A stretch of DNA of 51,186 nucleotides from positions 1 through 51,186 of the forward strand of contig CACJVQ010000007.1 of NCBI GenBank assembly GCA_902596915.1, given 5' to 3'. The DNA is from an uncultured Pelagibacteraceae bacterium (lineage in GTDB: Bacteria > Pseudomonadota > Alphaproteobacteria > Pelagibacterales > Pelagibacteraceae). How positions within the stretch are numbered: the stretch's first letter is position 1; each line of letters opens with the position of its first letter. Shown here one piece after another: positions 43,697 through 51,186 of this stretch. The translations under genes and the position numbers were made by a program. A model generated the notes under the pieces. That model was given only the letters and a program-made list of their open reading frames with translations, was not told the origin of the DNA and searched no databases.

Positions 43697-44180
43697 TTAC
43701 TTTTTTATAACTTATTAATTCGGCCAGAATAAGTAAAATAATACCAATTGTTATAAATATATCAGCTACATTGAAAATAAACCAATGATATCCATTATAA
43801 TTTAGGTCAAAAAAGTCTGGAACAGCTCTATAATATATTCTATCAAATAAATTACCTAATGAACCTCCTAAAATAACAATTAAAAAATAATACTTTAGTC
43901 CTTTTTCCTTAAATAATAGATAAATTATCACAAAATTAATTAAAATAATTAAAATAGTAACTAAATTATAAAAAAGATCCTGATCCGAAGATAACAAGCC
44001 AAAACCTATTCCTTTATTCCAAACTAAATAAAAATTTAAAAATGAGTTTATATAAATATCTACTTGTCCAGTTTCCTCTAGTATATTTAGAATAAGTATT
44101 TTTGATATTCTGTCTAAAAAGAAAATGGATATTAAAATTAAAATACTTATTACTATTTTTTTTATATTTTCACTTTTCAT
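43689..44180 (-). CDS. lspA: Lipoprotein signal peptidase LspA
   Basis: Cleaves signal peptides of diacylated prolipoproteins in the inner membrane. The 163-residue protein has four hydrophobic segments and both catalytic aspartates: GGSLGNLFDRIYY and WFIFNVADIFITIG. NKGIGFGLLSS is the conserved loop. It overlaps ileS by 4 bases (ATGA), reproducing the widespread ileS-lspA order. Confidence 0.96.
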   Translation of the reverse strand: MKSENIKKIVISILILISIFFLDRISKILILNILEETGQVDIYINSFLNFYLVWNKGIGFGLLSSDQDLFYNLVTILIILINFVIIYLLFKEKGLKYYFLIVILGGSLGNLFDRIYYRAVPDFFDLNYNGYHWFIFNVADIFITIGIILLILAELISYKKVNE

Positions 44181-46918
44181 TGATCACTGAGGTGTCCGTG
44201 TTTCTCACATATTTCCTTACTAATTTTCCAACAAACAGGACACTTATTTCCAACAGCTTTTGTGCTATTTATCTCAATTTCTTTTTCTAAATTAATATCA
44301 TTCGATATTGAAGCAGAGGATGTTATGCAAATTTCTGAAAAATCATGATTCTGAGCTAAACTATACATGTCTTTATCTTTAATTTTTATCTCAATATTTG
44401 CCTCTAAACTTGAACCAATAATTTTATCAGCCCTTTTACTTTCAATACTAATGTTTGCTTCGTCTCTGATTAATTTAAGTTTATCCCATTTACTATTTAA
44501 TTCCTCATTTTTCCATTGATTTGGAATTTTAACAAATTTTTGTAAATGAATACTTCCATTATTGTCTTCCTTGTGAATTAAATGATAAATTTCTTCAGTG
44601 GTAAATGATAAAATAGGTGCAAACCATTTTAATAAGCATTCTAAAATTACTTTTAGTATCAAAATACAATCGGAACGCTTCTTGGAGTCTTTTGGATCAC
44701 AATAAAGAAGATCTTTTCTAATATCAAAATAAAATGCTGAGAGTTCTACCGTACAAAAATTTAAAAGCTCTTTATATAAATTATGAAAATTATAAGACTT
44801 AAAGTACTCATTAAAACTTTCATCGATCACATACAATCTATGTAACATATACTTTTCTAATTCAGGAATATTATTTAAATCAATTTTATCAAACTCTACT
44901 TTTGAGTATTCATCCTGTATATTTCCTAAAAGATATCTGAAAGTATTTCTAATTTTTCTGTAAGATTCAGAGTGTTGATCTAAAATTGAATAATCTATTC
45001 TTAAATCCTCAGCATAATTTGATGAGGCAACCCAAATTCTTAGTATATCAGCACCATATTTTTTTAAAATGTCTTCAGGAGCTATTACATTTCCAGTCGA
45101 TTTAGACATTTTTAACCCTTTTCCATCAACAACAAACCCATGAGATAAAATACTTTCAAATGGTGCTCTACCTCTTGTTCCACACGACTCTAACAGTGAG
45201 GAGTGAAACCAACCTCTATGTTGATCCGAACCCTCTAGATACATTGATGCAGGCCATTTTAAATCTTCTCTCTTTTCTAAAACAAAAGAATGTGTTGATC
45301 CGCTATCAAACCACACTTCTACAATATCACTAGTCTTATCAAAATCTTCTGCTTTGTATTTATCTCCAAGCAGTCTCTGATAATTATCTTCAAACCAACA
45401 GTCTGAGCCTTCCTTTTCATAAATTTTTGCAATATTCTCAAAAACTTCTTCATCGATAAGAATTTCTTTATTTTTTTTTGAAATAAATATTGGAAGCGGA
45501 ACTCCCCACACTCTCTGTCTAGAGACACACCAATCTGGTCTAGTCTCGATCATTGCTTTAATTCTTTCTTTTCCTTTGCTAGGATAAAAAGTAGTGTCAT
45601 TGATTGCTTTAAGTGCTTTGTCTCTTAGTTTATGACTCTCCATTGAAATAAACCATTGGGGTGTTGCTCTATGAACTAAAGGAGCTTTAGACCTCCAAGA
45701 ATGTGGATAAGAATGTGTTAGTTTACCATTGTTTAAAAGACCTTTAAGTTCTTTAAGCTTTTCAATAACAATATCGTTTGCTTTAAAAATGTGAGTTCCT
45801 TCAAATATGGGAATGTGTTTTGTGTACCTTCCGTCATCATCAACTGTCTCAATTGCTTTTATTCCATTATTGATACATAAATTAAAATCATCCGGTCCAT
45901 GGCTTGGAGCGCAATGAACAATTCCTGTTCCTTGTTCAGTTGTTACAAATCTTGCCTCAAGCATTGGAACATCATAGTCATAGCCAATTTTATGAAATGG
46001 ATGGGTACAAATAGTTCCTTCAAATTCTTTTCCTTTAAATTCTTTTAATATCTTAATATTGTATTGAGTATCTTTTACAACAGACGGCAAAAGTTCTTTT
46101 GCAATAACTATCTTTTCGTTTTGTAAAATATCTTTGTTATCGATCTCACATAAAACATAATCCAAACTTTGGTTATAAGCTAATGCCTTATTGGCTGGTA
46201 TCGTCCATGGAGTTGTAGTCCAAATAACTACATGAGAATTAACTAATTCATTTATATTAGATTTTTTAACTGGAAAGGCAGCATATATTGTATCAGATAC
46301 ATGATCCTGATATTCAACCTCTGCATCCGCTAAAGCTGTTTTTTCAACTGTTGACCATAGTACAGGTTTGTAACCCTTGTACAAACTACCCTCTTTTAAA
46401 AATTTTCCAAGTTCTCTTACAATTTGAGCTTCTGCATCAAAACTCATAGTTGAATAATAGTTTTCCCAATCTCCAATTACACCTAATCTTTTAAATTGAT
46501 CTTTATGAATATTAATCCATTTACTTGCAAAATCTCTACATTCTTTTCTAAACTCAATAATAGGAACATCATTTTTATTTTTTTTATTTTTTTTGTATTG
46601 TTCCTCAATTTTCCATTCAATTGGTAATCCATGACAGTCCCATCCAGGTACATAAACTGAGTCTTTGCCATCCATTTGATGAAATTTAATTATTATATCT
46701 TTTAGAATTTTATTTAGGGCAGTACCCATATGAATATTTCCATTTGCATATGGAGGTCCATCATGTAGGACAAATTTTTCTTTTCCCTTGCTTTGAGATC
46801 TTAGTTTTTCATATAGATTAATCTTATCCCAAAATTTTAAATATTCTGGTTCCTTATTTGGTAGATTTGCTTTCATGGAAAAAGCAGTTTTAGGTAAATT
46901 TAAGTGTTCCTTGCTCAT
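44177..46918 (-). CDS. ileS: Isoleucine-tRNA ligase
   Basis: Charges tRNA-Ile. A 913-residue class I synthetase. The HIGH motif appears as HMGT in PPYANGNIHMGTALNKIL, and the KMSKS loop is intact in GKGLKMSKSTGNVIAPEDIL. The editing domain WTTTPWTIPANKALAY and GTGIVHCAPSHGPDDF is present, as is SDQHRGWFHSSLLES. The C-terminal zinc-finger-like end CPVCWKISKEICEKHGH is shortened compared with E. coli. The IGH-to-MGT change in HIGH is common in IleRS (HxGH/HxGT variants). Confidence 0.97.
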   Translation of the reverse strand: MSKEHLNLPKTAFSMKANLPNKEPEYLKFWDKINLYEKLRSQSKGKEKFVLHDGPPYANGNIHMGTALNKILKDIIIKFHQMDGKDSVYVPGWDCHGLPIEWKIEEQYKKNKKNKNDVPIIEFRKECRDFASKWINIHKDQFKRLGVIGDWENYYSTMSFDAEAQIVRELGKFLKEGSLYKGYKPVLWSTVEKTALADAEVEYQDHVSDTIYAAFPVKKSNINELVNSHVVIWTTTPWTIPANKALAYNQSLDYVLCEIDNKDILQNEKIVIAKELLPSVVKDTQYNIKILKEFKGKEFEGTICTHPFHKIGYDYDVPMLEARFVTTEQGTGIVHCAPSHGPDDFNLCINNGIKAIETVDDDGRYTKHIPIFEGTHIFKANDIVIEKLKELKGLLNNGKLTHSYPHSWRSKAPLVHRATPQWFISMESHKLRDKALKAINDTTFYPSKGKERIKAMIETRPDWCVSRQRVWGVPLPIFISKKNKEILIDEEVFENIAKIYEKEGSDCWFEDNYQRLLGDKYKAEDFDKTSDIVEVWFDSGSTHSFVLEKREDLKWPASMYLEGSDQHRGWFHSSLLESCGTRGRAPFESILSHGFVVDGKGLKMSKSTGNVIAPEDILKKYGADILRIWVASSNYAEDLRIDYSILDQHSESYRKIRNTFRYLLGNIQDEYSKVEFDKIDLNNIPELEKYMLHRLYVIDESFNEYFKSYNFHNLYKELLNFCTVELSAFYFDIRKDLLYCDPKDSKKRSDCILILKVILECLLKWFAPILSFTTEEIYHLIHKEDNNGSIHLQKFVKIPNQWKNEELNSKWDKLKLIRDEANISIESKRADKIIGSSLEANIEIKIKDKDMYSLAQNHDFSEICITSSASISNDINLEKEIEINSTKAVGNKCPVCWKISKEICEKHGHLSDQ

Positions 46919-47847
46919 TATATTTTTTTAGCTTTTAAAATATCTTTTTTAATTTGATTTTTTAATTCACTGATACCTTTGAATTTTTTTTCTCCTCTTA
47001 TAAATTTTAAAAATTCTACAGATAATTTTTTATTATAAAGATTTCCTGAAAAATTAAAAATATTTACCTCTAAAAGTATTTTTTTTTGATTAAATGTAGG
47101 TCTATAACCTAAGTTAGCAATTCCTTTATAGAATTTTTTTCTATCATTTATTCTTGTTTTTACTGCATAAACACCTGGCTTTGCTATAACATAATTTTCA
47201 ATATCGATATTACAAGTTGGAAATCCAATTTTTTGACCCATCATTCTACCTCTTTGAACTTTTCCCTCAATTTCCCAGTTTCTTTTTAAAAAAGTATTTG
47301 CTTTTAATAATTTTCCCTCTTCAAGTAACTTTCTAATTATTGTTGATGAAATTATTTTTTTATTTTTTATCAAGGGCGTTGGATTTATTAAATTATAACC
47401 AAAATCTTTCTCGTGTTTTTTAAGCAATGCTACATCACCCTCTCTTTTATGGCCAAACCTAAAGTTATTACTAACAAATATAAATTTTGATCTAAGTTTT
47501 TTCGATAAAATATCTTTTATAAATTTATAGTAGCTAATTTTAGAAAAATTTTTGTCAAATTTTTTATTTATTACAAAATCAACACCAAATTTTTTTAAAT
47601 AAATAACTTTTTGATTAAAATTTGATATTCTATAGTTTTTAATCTTTGTATTAAAAAACATTTTAGGTATAGGATCAAAAGTAACTACACCTATTTTAAA
47701 TTTATATTTTATTTTATATTTTTTAGCTAATTCAAATAATTTTTGATGCCCTGAGTGTAAACCATCAAAATTACCAATTAAGATAATTGATTTTTTAAAT
47801 TTATTTGGAATATTAAAATTATTAAAAATCTTTAATTTTTTCACCAT
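46918..47847 (-). CDS. ribF: Bifunctional riboflavin kinase / FAD synthetase RibF
   Basis: Makes FMN and FAD from riboflavin. The 309-residue protein has the nucleotidyltransferase site IGNFDGLHSGHQKLFELA, IISSTIIRKLLEEG, and NWEIEGKVQRGRMMGQKIGFPTCNI of the kinase domain, plus KPGVYAVKTRI and the C-terminal LEVNIFNFSGNLYNKKLSVEFLKFIRGEKKF. It starts 7 bases inside the upstream HAD gene, and its stop touches the ileS start. Confidence 0.95.
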   Translation of the reverse strand: MVKKLKIFNNFNIPNKFKKSIILIGNFDGLHSGHQKLFELAKKYKIKYKFKIGVVTFDPIPKMFFNTKIKNYRISNFNQKVIYLKKFGVDFVINKKFDKNFSKISYYKFIKDILSKKLRSKFIFVSNNFRFGHKREGDVALLKKHEKDFGYNLINPTPLIKNKKIISSTIIRKLLEEGKLLKANTFLKRNWEIEGKVQRGRMMGQKIGFPTCNIDIENYVIAKPGVYAVKTRINDRKKFYKGIANLGYRPTFNQKKILLEVNIFNFSGNLYNKKLSVEFLKFIRGEKKFKGISELKNQIKKDILKAKKI

Positions 47848-48656
47848 TTTAATTCTTTCTGGAAATAATTAATTTTAGCATCATAATTTTTAAGCACATT
47901 ATCAATTGATAATTTTGAAATTTCTTGTCTATGTATGCCTCCTGTAATAAGCAATGAGTCAAAATTTTGAATGTTGGCACCTTTTATATCTGTATTTAAA
48001 TTATCACCAATACATAATATTTTTTTATTATTAACATCAGCCGCAATTTCATAAACAGGTGGATACGGTTTGCCAAAGTAAATAACTTCACCATTAATTT
48101 CTTCAAATGACTTTGCAATAGAGCCTGCGCAATATTCTCTTTTGTCCCCTCTATCAACTATTAAATCAGGGTTTGTACATATCATTTTTTTATTTATATG
48201 TTTTAATAAAAGAGTTTTGTAATAACCTAAGTCATTTTCATGCTCTTCAAAAAGACCTGAGCATAATAAATAATCCGAGTTATCTATATTAAGTACTTTA
48301 TTGTCTTCAAAAGTTTTAAATAAATCAAAATCTCTTGGTGGTCCTAAGTGAAAAAATTTTTTATTATTGAAATTTTCTAAAAGATACCTTTTTGAAGCTT
48401 CTCCAGATGTAAAAACTGTGTCAGAAAAATTATTTAACCCCATTTTTCTTAAAGTATTAATAACTGTTAAGTTGGGTCTTGGAGCATTTGTCAATAATAT
48501 GAATTTTTTTTCATTATTAGCTAATTCTTCTAAAACTCTAACAGCATTTTCATATAACTTTATTCCGTTATGCACTACTCCCCAGATATCTATAAAAAAT
48601 AAGTCATATTCACTTGCTATCGATTTTAAGCCTGAATCTTCTAAATTTTTACTCAT
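47841..48656 (-). CDS. HAD-superfamily class IIA hydrolase (TIGR01459-like)
   Basis: A 271-residue phosphatase-type HAD protein. Motif I is FFIDIWGVVHNGIKLYENA (with Asp and the usual second Asp replaced by Trp-Gly context), motif II is FILLTNAPRP, motif III includes YFGKPYPPVYEIAA, and motif IV is ILCIGDNLNTDIKGA. The cap domain between motifs II and III places it in class IIA. Its conserved position before ribF-ileS-lspA is typical of alphaproteobacteria. The substrate is unknown. It is divergent from groES across 120 bases. Confidence 0.88.
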   Translation of the reverse strand: MSKNLEDSGLKSIASEYDLFFIDIWGVVHNGIKLYENAVRVLEELANNEKKFILLTNAPRPNLTVINTLRKMGLNNFSDTVFTSGEASKRYLLENFNNKKFFHLGPPRDFDLFKTFEDNKVLNIDNSDYLLCSGLFEEHENDLGYYKTLLLKHINKKMICTNPDLIVDRGDKREYCAGSIAKSFEEINGEVIYFGKPYPPVYEIAADVNNKKILCIGDNLNTDIKGANIQNFDSLLITGGIHRQEISKLSIDNVLKNYDAKINYFQKELKW

Positions 48657-48723
48657 ATTTCAGATATAGCTTAAAAATCTAATAAATTCTTGAATTTTCT
48701 CACTTATATATTTTAGGGCAGAT

Positions 48724-48752
48724 CTTGAAATAATAGTCACATGCATCTATAT
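48724..48752 (+). promoter_or_regulatory. Probable sigma-32 heat-shock promoter of groESL
   Basis: CTTGAA at 48724-48729 and CTATAT at 48747-48752 are separated by 17 bases. This resembles the alphaproteobacterial RpoH promoter pattern (CTTG then a -10 like CYTATNT). No CIRCE element (TTAGCACTC-N9-GAGTGCTAA) is present in the 120-base gap, so control is probably positive through sigma-32 rather than through HrcA. Confidence 0.6.
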
Positions 48753-48765
48753 GAACTGTAATTTA

Positions 48766-48771
48766 AAGGAG
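48766..48771 (+). promoter_or_regulatory. Shine-Dalgarno of groES
   Basis: AAGGAG lies 5 bases before the groES ATG at 48777, one of the few clear ribosome-binding sites in the window. groEL has a similar AGGAG at 49081-49085, 9 bases before its ATG. Confidence 0.7.
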
Positions 48772-48776
48772 TATAT

Positions 48777-49070
48777 ATGAAGTTTAAACCGTTACATGAC
48801 AGAGTATTAATCGAAGTCTTAGACAGTAGTGAAAAAACTGCTGGTGGAATTATCATCCCTGATTCTGCACAAGAGAAACCACAAGAAGGCAAAGTCGTTG
48901 CTGTTGGTGGTGGATCAAAAACTGAGGATGGAAAAATTATACCAATGGATGTTAAAGTTGGTGACAAAGTTCTTTTTGGAAAATGGTCAGGAACTGAAGT
49001 TAAAATTGATGGTAAAGAATACAGCATAATGAAAGAGTCAGACATTATGGGTATATCTACTTCTAAATAA
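48777..49070 (+). CDS. groES: Co-chaperonin GroES
   Basis: The 10-kDa lid of the GroEL chaperonin. The 97-residue length is normal. [37 protein letters not shown] contains the mobile loop (TAGGIIIPD) that docks on Gro[35 protein letters not shown] is the conserved C-terminal half. It is followed by groEL after 24 bases. Confidence 0.98.
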   Translation: MKFKPLHDRVLIEVLDSSEKTAGGIIIPDSAQEKPQEGKVVAVGGGSKTEDGKIIPMDVKVGDKVLFGKWSGTEVKIDGKEYSIMKESDIMGISTSK

Positions 49071-49079
49071 AATTAATAA

Positions 49080-50750
<1,671 letters not shown>

Positions 50751-50776
50751 CTCCCATTAATTTCAAACAAAAATTT

Positions 50777-50808
50777 AAAAAGGACAGTTTCTACTGTCCT
50801 TTTTTTTT
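50777..50808 (+). terminator. Intrinsic terminator of groESL
   Basis: AGGACAG (50781-50787) pairs with CTGTCCT (50794-50800) around the loop TTTCTA; the helix extends through flanking A and T runs. Eight or more T residues follow. It lies 27 bases after the groEL stop and is the clearest intrinsic terminator in the window. Being flanked by A and T runs on both sides, it could also serve the convergent gene at 50825. Confidence 0.93.
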
Positions 50809-50824
50809 GATTTATTTTAAAATT

Positions 50825-51175
50825 CTAATTTTCACCAAACCATTCCCAAATAACGCTTGCCATAGTATCACAATCAGTTGTACCTGCTGATATCGCTGCA
50901 GTTACACCTGCCCCACCTCTTTCCCAGGCAAGTTCTTGTCTTTGAGAAAAATGTTCTATTTCTGAGGAATATTGATTGAACCTTGGGCTTAATGGTAACC
51001 TTTCAATCACTGTTTGATAATATTGATTATCTTGACAATGTTGTTCATAAACAAATATCTGTACCCACAGACCTCCTAGTACAGCTACATCTTCATTTGA
51101 AACTTTAGTTTCATGCCAAGCGAATGATTTAGTTATTGAAATAATAAATAAAATAATAATGTAAAATTTTTTCAT
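50825..51175 (-). CDS. Secreted protein of unknown function (116 aa)
   Basis: A 116-residue protein with a clear signal peptide (MKKFYIIILFIISITKSFA) and a mature part of about 97 residues that is richer in Gln, Glu and Trp than neighbouring proteins. Two cysteines (EQHCQDN and TTDCDT) could form a disulfide. The C-terminal half has WERGGAGVTAAISAGTTDCDTMASVIWEWFG, a glycine/alanine-rich stretch ending in aromatic residues. I recognise no family. It is convergent with groEL across the terminator. Confidence 0.75.
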   Translation of the reverse strand: MKKFYIIILFIISITKSFAWHETKVSNEDVAVLGGLWVQIFVYEQHCQDNQYYQTVIERLPLSPRFNQYSSEIEHFSQRQELAWERGGAGVTAAISAGTTDCDTMASVIWEWFGEN

Positions 51176-51186
51176 GTATATTTAAT

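Noticed and set aside
48657-48776. CIRCE operator for HrcA before groESL
   Set aside because: No TTAGCACTC or GAGTGCTAA arm is present, even allowing several mismatches.

Overview
The window is a gene-dense, very AT-rich stretch (roughly 30% GC by eye) with almost no spacer DNA: no gap between genes exceeds about 120 bases. Gene content points to a marine alphaproteobacterium of the SAR11 clade (Pelagibacterales). The signs are a CcrM-type GANTC methyltransferase, a BamF/DUF3035 lipoprotein, a DUF2093 protein, a split b/b' ATP synthase stalk, a crtIBY-blh retinal cluster and streamlined, overlapping genes. This assignment is inference from gene content and composition; no database search was run. 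No mobile element, prophage, CRISPR array or transferred island was seen.

Layout. 1-2823: end of hemF, greA, then on the minus strand tRNA-Gln, the CCA-adding enzyme and ispE. 2827-12843: DNA maintenance and envelope genes (TPR protein, a type-4-like uracil-DNA glycosylase, a 44-residue membrane protein with rnhB, ccrM, an FAD monooxygenase, mutY, a DciA-like protein, a DsbA-like thioredoxin and smc). The smc frame is broken at a T7 run, and the protein appears to lack a hinge domain. 12848-15195: ATP synthase Fo genes atpI-B-E-F'-F. 15240-21982: one tightly overlapping plus-strand run crtI-crtB-crtY-blh-small membrane protein-ispH-thrB-rnhA, which makes beta-carotene and cleaves it to retinal. 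22015-23867: peroxiredoxin and thrC on the minus strand.

23908-30477: cytochrome oxidase region. It holds subunits II, I, III and IV, a small unknown membrane protein and heme o synthase on the minus strand, then a small membrane protein, a second subunit-III-like protein and a Sco1 copper chaperone. 30472-34477: rsmE, then a HAD dehalogenase/DoxX/pirin/quinone reductase run, and DUF2721. 34530-40152: ubiA followed by a lipid A/Kdo block (msbA-like, waaA, lpxK, lpxL-like). 40156-43365: DUF2093, purD, rsmD and a short pgi. 43370-48656: BamF-like lipoprotein, lspA, ileS, ribF and a HAD-IIA phosphatase. 48777-50750: groES-groEL behind a probable heat-shock promoter and followed by a clear terminator. 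50825-51175: a secreted protein of unknown function.

The genes work mainly in energy conversion (retinal for a rhodopsin presumably encoded elsewhere, Fo, aa3-type oxidase), genome upkeep and envelope building. The most notable points are the hinge-less SMC and its frameshift, a tRNA-Gln lying three bases before the start codon of the CCA-adding enzyme, mutY and dciA start codons placed back to back as CATATG, three convergent gene pairs sharing a single TTAA as both stop codons, GANTC sites arranged as a hairpin before ccrM, and a palindrome before the oxidase operon.
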